From contig JANFNE010000033.1 of the NCBI GenBank assembly GCA_024867545.1, positions 372,001 through 436,000 of the forward strand: a stretch of DNA of 64,000 bases, read 5' to 3'. Numbering within the stretch: the stretch's first letter is position 1; each line of letters opens with the position of its first letter. Positions 43,025-53,820 of this stretch are shown here, in pieces. Source of the DNA: Phytopythium helicoides. Lineage: Eukaryota > Oomycota > Peronosporomycetes > Pythiales > Pythiaceae. Both the position numbers and the translations under genes were made by a program. Below the pieces are notes generated by a model. It did not search any database and was not told the origin of the DNA. It saw only the letters and a list, made by a program, of their open reading frames with translations.

Positions 43025-43841
43025 ATGATGGCGCTGCCGAGTGTGCGCGCCTTCTCGTCCAGCGCGCGCCGCCGCCTGCCGCTGTGCTCGCTGCGATCGC
43101 TCCGCTCGCTCGAGGGCTCGGCGTTCAAGTTCCCGCTCGACCCGGCGGCCGATCCGCTCCAGCGGCAGCAGCAGCAGCGGAAGCGGCGGGCGGCGCTCGC
43201 CACAGGACTCGTGTTCCTGGACGCCAGCGGCTTGCCGCGCGCCTTCATCAACCGGTAGGGAGCTGCGAGGCCTGTGGTCGAGGCTGCAGGGCTTACGATC
43301 GAGTGGTGAGGCGAGGCAGGTGTCCACACGCGCGGTTGGAGCTGGACCTGGACGACAGCGACTTTTTCTGCGACGGCTTCCTGCAGTGCAAGGCACACGG
43401 CGCCTTCTTCGACCCGGGTGCGTGTGGAGGAGCACAGAGTAGGCTCATTGGCTCCCTACAGCTGACGTCGAGGGTCTCCTGCTCCAGCGACCGGGATTTG
43501 TGTGCGAGGACCTGTGGGCAAGGACAAGCAGCTGCAGGTGCACAACCAATACATCATGACTGTAGTCCTCTCACTGATCAACAACTTTGCAGGCATTGGA
43601 GGCACTCCACGTCGAGGTTGACGGGGATGAGGTCGTCCTGGTAGTCTCTGAAGATGGAACGACGGAGGCATCGACGGCGCAACTGCCACCTGACATCGAA
43701 AAGTATCGCCGAGAGAAACAGCGAGAACTCGCGGAAGCGCAGGCTGTGCAGGCGGACGAGGTTGCGCGGATCCAGCAAGAACTCCACGAGAAGACGCGAG
43801 CTAGACTTGAGCAGTTCCGAAAGCGAGATGAGAGGCGGTAG
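43025..43841 (+). CDS. Mitochondrial Rieske [2Fe-2S] protein (208 aa, four exons)
   Basis: Exons are 43025-43254, 43320-43417, 43488-43537 and 43593-43841, with introns of 65, 70 and 55 nt (GT-AG) and consistent phases. The N-terminus (RAFSSSARRRLPLCSLRSL) is an Arg/Ser/Leu-rich mitochondrial presequence. The cluster ligands are formed across the first splice: CPH, then 19 residues, then CKAH, followed by GICVRGPVGKDKQLQ. The C-terminus is a charged helix (EKYRREKQRELAEAQ). It is shorter than the bc1 Rieske subunit and lacks its transmembrane helix, so it resembles stand-alone ferredoxin-like Rieske proteins. Its partner is unknown. It ends 19 bp from the convergent coiled-coil gene. Confidence 0.82.
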
Positions 43842-43860
43842 TGAGCCTAGGATGCTTGAG

Positions 43861-46800
43861 CTATGAGGAGGCTTTGGCAGCGCGCGCTTTGAGCTCCTCT
43901 AGAAAGTTAAGGGCTTTAGCAGCGGACTTGGACTCGGCGACACTCTCTTTCCCCACCAATTTGGATGCCGCTTTTTGCTTTAGTTCATCCAGAAAGTTTC
44001 CAGAGCGAGGTGGAGATGCGTCTGGAACAATTGGTCGAGGGATTAGCAGGGGCAATGGTGACGTAACAAGTTCAGTCGCTTCTCCTGATGCTATTGAAGT
44101 GGCGTTGGAACTTGTCGACTTGAGTCGGCTCATTTTGCTCTGGAGCTCTCCCAAGAAATTTGGTCTGCCACCCAGGGGTGCTGATGGGATTGATATTGTT
44201 GGTCTTACAGGAGAGGCGGGAGAATATCCCTCGCTCTTGGTCGCGGCTTCTTTTTCAAGTAGTAACAGCAGCGTCTTAGATTTTGGTCGAGTTAGTCGCG
44301 GGCGTTCTGGTGTGGCGCTGATCGATTCGGGAGCTAGTGGAGTGATCGGGTTGATTGGCGCCGTACGCCGTACAGGGGTTGCTGTGTCTCCACTAGCAGC
44401 AGGGGGAGGAGTTACGCGGGAGCTAGGTGAAGCCGTGGCTCCTATACGCTTTGGGCTGCAAAAATCCTGCTCGAGAAAGCGCAGCACGTTTGCCGCGACT
44501 CGCAGCGACCGAACCTTCTGAAACTGATGTGGAGTGGAATTCTGCTCTTCAGACTCGCTCTTGGGCACGGGAGAGTCCACACTAGACTCTGTAGACAAGT
44601 TCTCTTTAACACTCGTCATTGGTGGGTCGGTATCGGTTACCTCAGTAAACAATGAATCGGAAGTTGGCAGGTGTTGAGAAGAAGCATCCACCTGATTATC
44701 TGCGGTGGCACTATCGTTATCTGCAATCTCCTGTGATCGCTGTGCGATAGCGCTCTCGAGTTCCATCTTGCGTGCTTGGGCCTCTTCTTCCACCGAAAGT
44801 TTCTTGAACGCAGCGCGCTCTTTGGGCTTTAGATCAATTGCCGACGGGAACGGTCCACGCACTCGACTCGCCCGTGTCTCTGGGTTTAGATGCCGGATCT
44901 TATCGACCTCTGCCAAATACTGGTCGTACGAGGGTGACATGGACTTCCACGCATTTTCAGCGTGCCGCAACTCAGACTTCAGCGCGTCTCGCATCTTACA
45001 TAGCGACAAGTGCTGCTGCTTGGCATCTTCGCGCAGCTTGATAATGGTTGTTTTGCCAAAAGATCGCTGAAGCTCCTCAGACCGCGCGTCCTCGGTAATG
45101 GCAAGGTACTCGGTTTTTGCTGCTGGGATCAGTTCGTTTTCAAGCTGTTTGAGCTTGTCTTGTTTCTGGTGTAACCGATTGAGCTGAAGCTCATACTTGT
45201 CGATACGAGCTTTGATCTCATCGTCTGTTGGATACCGGTACACTGGGTTAAGCAGCTGTCGATCGGATAGTGGCTTGAGCTGCACTTCTGCGCGCGCGCG
45301 TTTGACCGGGTCCCATCCAGCCTTGACCTTCTCGCCTTTCTGCTGTTTTACCAGCATGTAGACGTGCTCGAGGAACTGCGTTTTCCACTCAGCCTTCTTG
45401 CCGTCCTTGTCAAGCTCAAAAGTGCTTGGGAGTACTCGAGCGATGGCTCGAAGTTCCGTGATATCATAGGACACAAAGTTCATGAAGAAAGATGCACTCT
45501 CGATCGCGAGAAAGTTGTCCCGCGCAATGTCACTCTCGTGGGTCACCAGCCAGTGCAAAAACTTGTTGCTCTTGATGTAGACAGCTAAGTCGTAGGTGAA
45601 AAGAACACCTCCTTCTTGTTCCGCACGCTCAATGATAGCATCAATTGTGAGTTGATGGACATCGCATGGGATAAGTCCACGCAATAATTCCAGGCATGCA
45701 GTATTATCTACATGGTTCTTTTCTTGCCATAGCTGGTCTCGCTTTGCCATTTCAATTCCGTACTCCTTGGCTTGGTCACGGCGAGTTTTCCACACCTCAA
45801 TGTCTTTCATAGTACGCTCAAGCTCTTGCTGCTTCTCTTTCAAATCCTTCGCTCGTGAACCTTTGAGCTTTTGTGTCGTCTGAATGCCTTGGTCGCACAG
45901 CGACGTGAGCTTTTCACCTCCTCCTGAGCATTCAGGAATACTTTTCAGCAAACTGATGAGCTTGCTACTTACAATTGATGCACTTGGTGACATGAACCTG
46001 AAGTCAGCGCAGGCCCGGTCAAGGTTATCTGTATCGCTTGACAGAGTCACAAGCATGTCGTTCAACTTGGAAAGATCAGTTTTGAGCTGATCTTGCGCCA
46101 TCAGCATTGCAGTCTTGGCGTCTTCAAGAAGCTTCAACTGTAAATCAACAGCTTCACTCTCTGGTGTTGATTGAGAACTATCTATTTCTTCACCCAACTC
46201 TGCTATTCGCACTTCAAGCTGTACTCTTGCATCCATCAGATCCTTTTTGCGCTGAGCAATGTCGCTCTGGCAAGCTGCAAGTCTCGGCTTGGCCCCCGCA
46301 ATCGCATTTGACTGCTGGAGTAACTCGCGAAGCTTTTTAAGTAGCTGTGTGCTTACTTCTTCGCACGGCGTCTGCGTCAGCTGCTGAATCTCGTACTCTA
46401 GTCGATCATAGCGCTCTTCACACTCGCCTAGGCGGCGCTCTGCTGCAAGAAATGCGTTTCCCCTTGTACTCTCAACCTTCCACTGCAGGTCCTCTTCCGA
46501 GAGACCCAGTGACGCCTTCAGGACGCTGACTTGCTCCATTAGCCGTTCTAGCTTGGCGTCCCGGCGACCAATAATCGATGCTCTTGGACCAGTTGAAGGG
46601 AAAACACTTGAGCCCATTTGCAGGTCCTCTGCTCGAAACGGACCACCTCCTGATGCAGGAATCCTCGCTACACTTGGCCGTCGCTTCATACCGAACTCAC
46701 CACCCGTTGTTGGAAGGAGAATTGGCGATGATGTTCTTCTGGATACCTCGATTAAAACAGGGGGAGGAGGAGGGGTCATCCCTGGTCGAGAGCCGACGAA

Positions 46801-47817
46801 TGATGCTTTTCGGTGAAGGAGAGCACTTGTGTGAGTAGTCTGGTAATTGCTGATCTTACTTTGGGTGTTCATTACGGGATACGAAGACTGTCGACGAAGT
46901 ACGTGCTCCGTTGTGGTGATGGTTGTGATGATAGGGTTACCTTGAGATTCTCTTTCGCTTGGTCTGCGCTTCTGGGCACCTCGAGCAGCACCAGCAGTAG
47001 CACAATGATTCGTCTTGCTTTTAGGACTTGGCGCCTGCTTTGCGTCGTTGCGCTTTGCATTCGGTAACCCAGACTTCTGGATCTGCTTCGCTGCTGGCTT
47101 TGTAGTTCGTGGTGATGTCAGCTTGGTCTTTAAGCCGGGAGCTACTTGGTGTGATCTTGTCGTCTTGCTCGAGACCGTACGTCGCAAAGAATCAACAGAT
47201 GCTCGGTGATATGGAGAGACTATAGCACGGCTCGCGATTGTTGACTGCAGCGAGAAGTTTCGCGCCGTGGCATTCGAAGGTGTTCTCCTCGCTGATAATG
47301 GTGCGCTGTTGCTTCGCTCGTAAATGCGGTGGTGCCTTGTGGTTTTTCTTGGTGTGGCGCCGAAAGACTGCATTCGAGTGCAGGCTGGAGCCGCACCGCT
47401 TCTCCGCAGCGACTTAGTCGGAGGCTGCTTCTTGGTTCTTCTGCCTGCTGTGACTGATGCACTATTCTTGTGAAGCCCAAACTGGCGAAACACTTCATCC
47501 TTGTGCTCCATTAACCCGACAGCGTGTGCGTAAAGGCGCGAGAAGGCTGCCGAGGATGATGAAGGCACATTGTGGCGCTCCGTAGCGTTGGTTCCCGATC
47601 CTCCGATGCTGCTTCGGCGCGTACATGAAGAGGAGGAGGGGACAGTTTGGTTGTTGCTGACGACCGTGACGGACGGAGCGACGAACGACGTCGGGAAGAG
47701 CCGCGAGGCAACGCCAACACCAACACCAGTGAGTCCGCCGGCGTCTGTGGATCCTGATGGACGCCTTACTGAATGGGTCTGATGGTGCTGGGGCTGGTGC
47801 TGGTGGAGCTCACGCAT
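43861..47817 (-). CDS. Large coiled-coil protein with C-terminal NFL-E-L repeats (1318 aa)
   Basis: This is a single exon. Residues 1-430 are low-complexity, basic and Ser/Thr/Arg-rich. About 440-1060 alternate long coiled coils (EKQQELERTMKDIEVWKTRR, KYELQLNRLHQKQDKLKQLE) with a helical block (FLHWLVTHESDIARDNFL). The last 130 residues repeat a short motif: NFLGELQSKMSRLKS, NFLDELKQKAASKL, NFLEELKARAAKAS. These resemble WH2-type actin-binding helices (LxxI...LKK) but are not classical. A cytoskeletal scaffold is plausible; the family was not recognised. It shares a 215-bp divergent promoter region with the methyltransferase gene. Confidence 0.78.
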   Translation of the reverse strand: MRELHQHQPQHHQTHSVRRPSGSTDAGGLTGVGVGVASRLFPTSFVAPSVTVVSNNQTVPSSSSCTRRSSIGGSGTNATERHNVPSSSSAAFSRLYAHAVGLMEHKDEVFRQFGLHKNSASVTAGRRTKKQPPTKSLRRSGAAPACTRMQSFGATPRKTTRHHRIYERSNSAPLSARRTPSNATARNFSLQSTIASRAIVSPYHRASVDSLRRTVSSKTTRSHQVAPGLKTKLTSPRTTKPAAKQIQKSGLPNAKRNDAKQAPSPKSKTNHCATAGAARGAQKRRPSERESQGNPIITTITTTEHVLRRQSSYPVMNTQSKISNYQTTHTSALLHRKASFVGSRPGMTPPPPPVLIEVSRRTSSPILLPTTGGEFGMKRRPSVARIPASGGGPFRAEDLQMGSSVFPSTGPRASIIGRRDAKLERLMEQVSVLKASLGLSEEDLQWKVESTRGNAFLAAERRLGECEERYDRLEYEIQQLTQTPCEEVSTQLLKKLRELLQQSNAIAGAKPRLAACQSDIAQRKKDLMDARVQLEVRIAELGEEIDSSQSTPESEAVDLQLKLLEDAKTAMLMAQDQLKTDLSKLNDMLVTLSSDTDNLDRACADFRFMSPSASIVSSKLISLLKSIPECSGGGEKLTSLCDQGIQTTQKLKGSRAKDLKEKQQELERTMKDIEVWKTRRDQAKEYGIEMAKRDQLWQEKNHVDNTACLELLRGLIPCDVHQLTIDAIIERAEQEGGVLFTYDLAVYIKSNKFLHWLVTHESDIARDNFLAIESASFFMNFVSYDITELRAIARVLPSTFELDKDGKKAEWKTQFLEHVYMLVKQQKGEKVKAGWDPVKRARAEVQLKPLSDRQLLNPVYRYPTDDEIKARIDKYELQLNRLHQKQDKLKQLENELIPAAKTEYLAITEDARSEELQRSFGKTTIIKLREDAKQQHLSLCKMRDALKSELRHAENAWKSMSPSYDQYLAEVDKIRHLNPETRASRVRGPFPSAIDLKPKERAAFKKLSVEEEAQARKMELESAIAQRSQEIADNDSATADNQVDASSQHLPTSDSLFTEVTDTDPPMTSVKENLSTESSVDSPVPKSESEEQNSTPHQFQKVRSLRVAANVLRFLEQDFCSPKRIGATASPSSRVTPPPAASGDTATPVRRTAPINPITPLAPESISATPERPRLTRPKSKTLLLLLEKEAATKSEGYSPASPVRPTISIPSAPLGGRPNFLGELQSKMSRLKSTSSNATSIASGEATELVTSPLPLLIPRPIVPDASPPRSGNFLDELKQKAASKLVGKESVAESKSAAKALNFLEELKARAAKASS

Positions 47818-48032
47818 CGCCGCGTCAAGTCCAACAGTGAGTGCCTCGAAGGTGCGGTCGACTCGCCCGTGCCGACTATATATATACGAATTGCTGCTGG
47901 GCTGAGTGCGTGCGCTGCTCGTCGATGCCGTGCGGACCTCACCTCGCTCCCGTCGCGATGTTTGAGCACTTCAACTTGGCATGGTGAGACCAGACGTCCA
48001 CTCATTTTTTGTATCGAGAGCCACCCGCTACG
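47818..48032. promoter_or_regulatory. Divergent promoter region
   Basis: 215 bp separate the starts of the coiled-coil gene (leftward) and the RsmH-type gene (rightward). A TATATATATA run lies near 47877-47886. Confidence 0.5.
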
Positions 48033-49280
48033 ATGGTGCTGCTGGCCCCTCGCCCCGCGTTCTCGCGGCTCTGCAGCTCCGCCGCCAGTCTCCCCGAGCG
48101 TGCGCACGTGCCCGTGCTGCTGCAGGAGACGCTGACCTTCTGGCGCGGCGCCCAGTCGCCCCCCGAGTGCGAGTTCGAGCGCGTGTTCGTGGACGGCACC
48201 GCGGGCTTCGCCGGCCACGCGCGCGCGCTGCTGCAGCTCGAGCCGCGCGCGCGCCTGCTGTGCGTGGACCGCGACCCGGAGGTGCTGGCCGTGGCGCGCC
48301 ACAACCTGCGCGGCTTCGAGGCGCGCGTGGCCTTCCAGCAAGGCTCGTACGCCGACGTGCGCGCACACCTGGCGGCCGCGGGCCTCCCGCCGCTCGTGGC
48401 CGGCGCGCTCGTGGACCTGGGCGCCAACAGCTTCCACTTCGACGAGCCGCGGCGCGGCTTCAGCTTCTCGGGCGATGGGCCGCTCGACATGCGCTTCGAC
48501 CAGCGCGGAGACGCGCCGACAGCCGCTGACGTGGTCAACGGCGCGTCCGAAGCGGTGCTCACGCGCATCTTCCGGGTCTACGGCGAAGAGCGGCTCGCCA
48601 AGGAGTACGCCAAGGCCATCGTGCGCGAGCGAGAGCAGCGCGGAAGGCAGTTCCGCTCCACACACGAGCTGCGCGACTGCATCGAGCGCATCGCGCGCAA
48701 GTGGGGCGTCTGGGGCGGTCGGAGGAAGAAGGCCGCCGTGCACCCGGCCACGCGCTGCTTCCAGGCGCTGCGCATCCACGTCAACGACGAGCTAAGCCAC
48801 GTCGAGGTGCGGCAGGGACAGCGGAGCTATATCAATGGGTGGTGGTGCTAACCCATGCGTGTCGTGAAGATTGGGATCCGCGAGCTGGCCGACGTAATCG
48901 CCCCAGGAGGACGACTCGGTGCGCTATGGCATTTCACGCAACCTTGCTGGTCGGTGAGCTACTAACGCTCTTCCCTTGGAACTTTCAGCGACCATTGCCT
49001 TCCACTCGTTGGAGGACCGACCGATCAAAGAGCTCTTCCGCACTTTGGTACGGTAATCCCATATTCGTCGCACCGATAGAGAGCAAACCTAACGAGCCAA
49101 TGGGTTGTGTTGCAGGACGAAGAGGGCAAAGAAGACGGCTCGCAGCTTCGAGAGGACAGCGACGAAATCAAGTATTTCCGACTCGTCAAACGCAAGGCAA
49201 TCAAGGCAACGGTAGAAGAAATCGCAGCTAACCCGCGATCAAGAAGCGCTCGCTTGCGCTGCCTGGAGCGGATCAAATAG
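48033..49280 (+). CDS. Mitochondrial 12S/16S rRNA (cytosine-N4) methyltransferase, RsmH/METTL15 family (348 aa)
   Basis: Exons are 48033-48806, 48870-48918, 48989-49047 and 49116-49280, with introns of 63, 70 and 68 nt. The frame extends upstream, but the first ATG is 48033. Family motifs are in order: HVPVLLQETL, the SAM loop VDGTAGFAGHARALL, CVDRDPEVL, LVDLGANSFHFD, GPLDMRFDQ, FQALRIHVNDEL, then across splices IAPGGRLATIAFHSLEDR and EIAANPRSRSARLRCLERIK. It methylates N4 of the small-subunit rRNA decoding-site cytidine. The N-terminus (APRPAFSRLCSSAAS) fits mitochondrial import. The length is close to bacterial RsmH. Confidence 0.93.
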
Positions 49281-49365
49281 ACACGGTAGAGCGTCCTAAC
49301 CAAGAGAGATAAAAGGTGGTGGCAAAACCCATTTCGTCTACTTGCTTACAGCTTCGCTCAATTCC

Positions 49366-51649
49366 TCACGCACTCTTGTTCTTGGACTCTCCAGAACGAG
49401 CATAGTCGTCCATGTTATAAACGGCGCGCCAATCGACAGCCTTCTCTCCGTAGAGGTGGAAAAAGTCAACAACATTCAGCACAACACCACGCGAGTACGC
49501 GCGAGACATGTTTTCTCCTTTGACGAACTCGTTCGTAGTGAGCGCCGCCAGCATGAGGTACGTGTGGAATAACAGCATGTATCCGATCCATGCAATGTGG
49601 ATAATGTCGAGAAGTGCCACGCAAAACAGCACTGGGTGAAAGTGCACGACGCTCCAAGCCCACGAGAAAACACCAGCTGTCCAGAGGACGTCTTCTTGGT
49701 CGCTGAGGTAGCGCCAACACACCACCAGACTCATTCCGATGGAAAGAACCGCAAACAGGAGAAAACCAAAGAAGTAGTTGTGGTTGCCGGCCCCGACGGC
49801 ATTGTTCACGAACGGACAGTAGTGGTCGAACTTGGCAATGCATGTATTGGTCTCGGCGCAGTGTTTGGCGCGCAGCGGACGCTTGTGAAGACACGTGAGG
49901 CAAAGCTTTGTTGGACTTGGTAGCTTAGACTCGACGAGCAGCGTGATATTCTGTAATACGGTAGTCAAACGTTAGTATCATCGCTTTGGGTTCGCAACAG
50001 GCGTGCGTTGGAAACGATGCCCCTGATGACTTACTCGGATTTTTTCATCATACAAAGTCGAAACGACCCCGGGGTCTGTCACTGCGGTCTTGTACAGTGA
50101 GTAGCACATCATCAGGATCGAGATTCCGATTGCCACGTAGAAACTCATTGAACAATTGCCTTGCGAGAACAGAGGAAAGCTCGTAACGAGCCATCCGATA
50201 GAAGCCACGTTGACACCAAACATGAGCGCTGCCGCCTTACTCTTGTCACCGTACGACCCTCGTTGAAGGAGCTTCACCAGTGCAAATGAGGCTGTGATCA
50301 AAATCGCTTCTTTGAGTGCAATCATCCCAAGACCGTCTGTTGTGGCGACGATCCAACAGCAGATTGGCAAGAAGACCCACGGAACAAAGAATGAGAGCTT
50401 GTAGACGTTGTTTTCGAGTGTGCGCTTCTGTTCACGGCAAGACGGTGAGCACAACGATACGGAGCCAAACTGCATGATGCGAAGCCATAACTAACCGGAA
50501 AAGATGTTGCTCGCGCCATCTCTTGAAGTTGCCAATCTTCCGTTAGCAAGACTCGCGCCGGGGAATCTGGACTGAGAAGCTTGCGCGCCAGATCGCGAGG
50601 GGTGTCTCCGTCCGTATTGACAAGATTTGGATCCGCACCGTGGTCAAGCAGCATTCGAACGGGGAGCGTTAGATTGTTCATCACGGCGTGGTGCAAAGCT
50701 TACGCAAAGCGTGAGAATAGAAGTGATCAGCAACAGGGTAGATGTGGAATTGGATTGGAGCGTGCACGCACCTGTATTCCCTTCTGTATCCTGCGCATCA
50801 ACTGATGCTTGGAGACTCAGCACCATTCGGAACGAATCGAGGTGGAACTTTTGGCGGTGGCATAAAATCATGAGCGCCGTCTTTTGCAGCTTGTCTGTGA
50901 GCGAACGGAAGCTGTGAGGTGTCGAGCCGAATCACGGGCGTTCACAAGACCGTCTGTCACCTTTCATGCGAACGTCGATGTCTGTCCCTTTGGCAACCAA
51001 GTACGCGGCTGTGATTGGAAAGCAGCGCTACAGCCACAGCCACCATAACCCCGTCAAACGTCTCGAACACACATATTGGTGTACTGCCTTGGACCCAACC
51101 TGGATGGCAAGTAGGAACGGGTTCGAGCCGAGCTCGTCCGTGATTGTCGGGTCTGCCCCGTGGCGCAGCAGGATCTCCACGGCGTAAATGTGGTTGTGGT
51201 ACGTCGCCCAGAACAGCGGTGTCGTCTGCATCTCCCCGCCGAGCGCGTCCACCTGCACGCGGTCGCGCAGCGCTGGCTCCGAGAAGATATACCTGCGCGA
51301 AACGTCCGTGAGCCTCGCGCGTCCCTGCCGACCCCAGCGAGCGCCGAGACGCACTCCAGGATGCGCATCTTGCTGTTGATAGCCGCGTGATGCAGCACCG
51401 TCGCGTTGCTCTCGCTCTCGACCGCGTTGATGTCGAAGCCCGGGTCCTGGCGCGACCGTCAGCTACTGCCGGCCGCCGAGAACGGGCAGAGCGCCAGAAA
51501 TTCACCTGCGCCAGCGCGCGCAGCTCCGCCAGCAGCCCCAGCCGCGCGCAGTCGAACGCAGTTGCGGCCCGCAGCGCGCCACCGCACGAGCCGCAGGCGG
51601 CGCACGCGGCAGGTGCCGCAGCGGCGCACGCGGGACACACGAGCGCCAT
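49366..51649 (-). CDS. Ankyrin-repeat DHHC-type palmitoyltransferase, Akr1/HIP14-like (599 aa, eight exons)
   Basis: Exons are 51649-51506, 51446-51355, 51292-51100, 51027-50961, 50894-50772, 50698-50496, 50427-50035 and 49950-49366, with introns of 59-84 nt and all phases consistent. The N-terminus has Cys pairs (CPAC...CAACGSC). Ankyrin repeats follow (ATVLHHAAINSKM, TPLFWATYHNHIYAVEILL, TALHHAVMNN, LLDHGADPNL). Four hydrophobic segments come next, then the Cys-rich domain CLTCLHKRPLRAKHC...DHYCPFVNNAVG, then two more segments. DHYC instead of DHHC is also the active site of yeast Akr1. It would S-palmitoylate proteins at Golgi or endosomal membranes. It converges on the methyltransferase gene with an 85-bp gap. 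Confidence 0.92.
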
Positions 51650-51716
51650 CGGGAGGAAATCCGTTGTGGGTTCAATGACCCCACCATGGGCTGTGGGTGC
51701 ATTTGTCCATCATTTG

Positions 51717-51763
51717 TGACCCAAATATGGACACTGTGGTCCACAATGTCCATATTTGGGTCA
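51717..51763. repeat. 47-bp near-perfect palindrome
   Basis: The arms TGACCCAAATATGGACA and TGTCCATATTTGGGTCA, continued to the centre, pair over 23 positions with one mismatch around a single central base. It lies 67 bp upstream of the palmitoyltransferase start codon. The following 51764-52090 shows no supported gene. Confidence 0.95.
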
Positions 51764-52090
51764 TTTCTTACTTGAAAGCAACAACTGAGCTGATGAAAGC
51801 ATTACGTTCCATGAAGGAGCTACTTACATCCAGCGTCGATCCTGCACCCAGTGTGTAACTCCTAGCAATACCGACTTCCTCGCTTTTCGTCGTGAGAGGA
51901 CCCGGCGGTCAAAAGCGCTTCTCTGCTTCTCTTTCCACAGCTAAAAAAATACGCCCCCGCTCTCTTTCGAGGTCTGAGCTACATATCAGCGGGAACGCTC
52001 GACCCGCCCGATGGATAGATTGAGAATTGAAAGTTGCTAGCATTAGATGACTTTTGACTGAATCAGCGAAGGATGTTGTGCTAGGACCGC

Positions 52091-52210
52091 ATGCATCCGG
52101 CCGAGGTCCCCGCGTACTTTGTGTGCCCCATGAGCATGGAGATCATGCACGACCCGGTACCCACGGCCAGCAGCAACTCGTACGTGCTGCGTTATGCTTG
52201 TTCACTTTAA
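52091..52210 (+). pseudogene. U-box domain first exon, cut off
   Basis: The ORF starts MHPAEVPAYFVCPMSMEIM and continues HDPVPTAS, the N-terminal half of a U-box (E3 ubiquitin ligase). It ends at TAA after 39 codons. A good donor, GTACGTGC (52179-52186), sits exactly where the U-box loop would continue, but no matching next exon was found before Element III. The gene seems separated from its remainder. Confidence 0.65.
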
Positions 52211-52813
52211 TGAACACTGGGTGACGAGTGGTGACGACCCGTTTCGTATTTATGGACACGCTGTCTAGTTCACAAGCGGGGACCACCTGCTCTTAACTGC
52301 TGTCAATTTCCCCTAAACACACGCTCAACATTTGAAGGCTCATAGAACTTATTACATACACTGCCAACTTTTAACTTGAATGCGTCCTGCTGCGAGTGAG
52401 TGAGTTTGAAGTGACCATCTCAACAGGTGCTCTCCACAAGGACAGTGCCCTAATCGTGCCTCCAGATTCCCGAAGAGCACTCGCAGTAGCGGCAGCACAG
52501 CCAGCAGCCGTATCGTGGCAGCACTGGCACTAGCAGCGGCAACAGAAGTCGTAGCAACAATGGCAACAGGGGCAGCTCTAAGTTTGCGTATCGTTTGAGA
52601 GCTTTAACTGTTACTCCGTCGCCCTTCTTTAACTTCTTTAATGCTCCAAGTAGATTCAAAGACCAAGTCTCGCTAGGTCAGGATTCAAACTTGTTGTAAT
52701 AGCAGAAGCTGGCATCAGCGTTTGCAATTTCTTGGTGACTAGTCAAAGATGAGGACACAAGGATCTGTGCTCTCACCACCACGAGAACGGTAGAGTTCAC
52801 CAATAGACAAAGT
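52211..52813. other. Spacer before Element III
   Basis: No supported gene, RNA or repeat. A Ser/Gly/Gln-codon-rich stretch near 52470-52580 has no persuasive reading frame. Confidence 0.4.
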
Positions 52814-53820
52814 TGTGGTGAAGTGGACCAGGAATTACTGAGGCTCGCAACGTCAGTGTCGATTATCAACTGAGTGGTGGCGGATATCAAAATTGTGATG
52901 TCCGATACCAAATATGGGGTGGTGTATACCAATACCGACCGTCAACACTCAGTGACCGTCGACACTCAGTGACCGTCGACGCTCAGTGACCGTCGACGCT
53001 CAGTGCTCATCGACAATCAGTCCATCAACACTCAGTGACCGCCGACACTTAGCGACCGTCGACACTCAGTGACCGTCGACGCTCAGTGCCCATCGACAAT
53101 CAGTGACCGTCAACACTCAGTGACCGTCGACGCTCAGTGCCCATCGATAAGTGCCCATCGACATTCAGTGACCGTCGACACCCAGTGCTCATCGACAATC
53201 AGTCCATCGACACTCGGTGATCGTCGACACTCAGCGACCGTCGACTCAGCGACCGTCGACGCGCGGCTACCATCGATGTCCGATAACAGTCGACAATCAA
53301 CGACCATCGGCATCAAGCAGCCGTCGGTCCAGCGGTCCCGCGGAGGCAAGAGAGCCAACGACAAGGATGGGCATGAAGGGAATTCACAAGCGGTAGGACA
53401 TCAAGGTTATCGCAAGATGAGTGGCTAGGATCAGTCTCGAATTTACTTCGGAGGGCGCAAGTCCTCACCTCTCTTTGGTTCTCCGTTTCGATTCTCATTC
53501 AAGTCTAACACTCAAGGGGAGTGGAAAGGTGATACAAAAGGTTTTGGTCTGCTATTTGGCGCGTGCGGGAGAGCACCCCGCCACATACTACACACCCGAG
53601 GAGTGAGGATTTCCACGCCGCGGCACACACTCCAAACCCCAACTCTACCTCAACCAGCGTGGGCACTACCCATCGAGATCGTGACCGAACGTCGCCCCAG
53701 GCCGACGGGTACACAACGTGACTATTACCACACCGGGGTAACCCCTCCGTAAGTCGGCATACACGGGCACGCGTGAGATAGGCGACGAGTCTGGTGATTC
53801 CAGACACGCGCTTCTCCACA
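52814..53820 (+). repeat. 5' LTR of Element III (left edge tentative)
   Basis: It starts TGTGGTGAAG and ends CTTCTCCACA, one base before the PBS. The U3 part holds a 17-bp minisatellite. The partner LTR is not in the window, so length (about 1007 bp) and left edge are inferred. Confidence 0.5.
52936..53300. repeat. 17-bp minisatellite with a GTCGAC core
   Basis: Units such as GACCGTCGACACTCAGT recur about 20 times with variants (GCCCATCGACAATCAGT), mostly at 17-bp steps and some shortened. The core GTCGAC is self-complementary. Confidence 0.9.

Noticed and set aside
42685..43644. 319-codon frame running from the thioesterase copy into the Rieske gene
   Set aside because: It reads through introns in the wrong frame; the spliced Rieske model explains the region.
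50428..50495. A 26-nt intron (GTTAGT to the first CATGCAG) in the palmitoyltransferase gene
   Set aside because: Too short; using the next acceptor gives a 68-nt intron with correct frame.
52936..53300. Possible CRISPR-like array
   Set aside because: Units are contiguous 17-mers without spacers in a eukaryotic LTR; it is a minisatellite.
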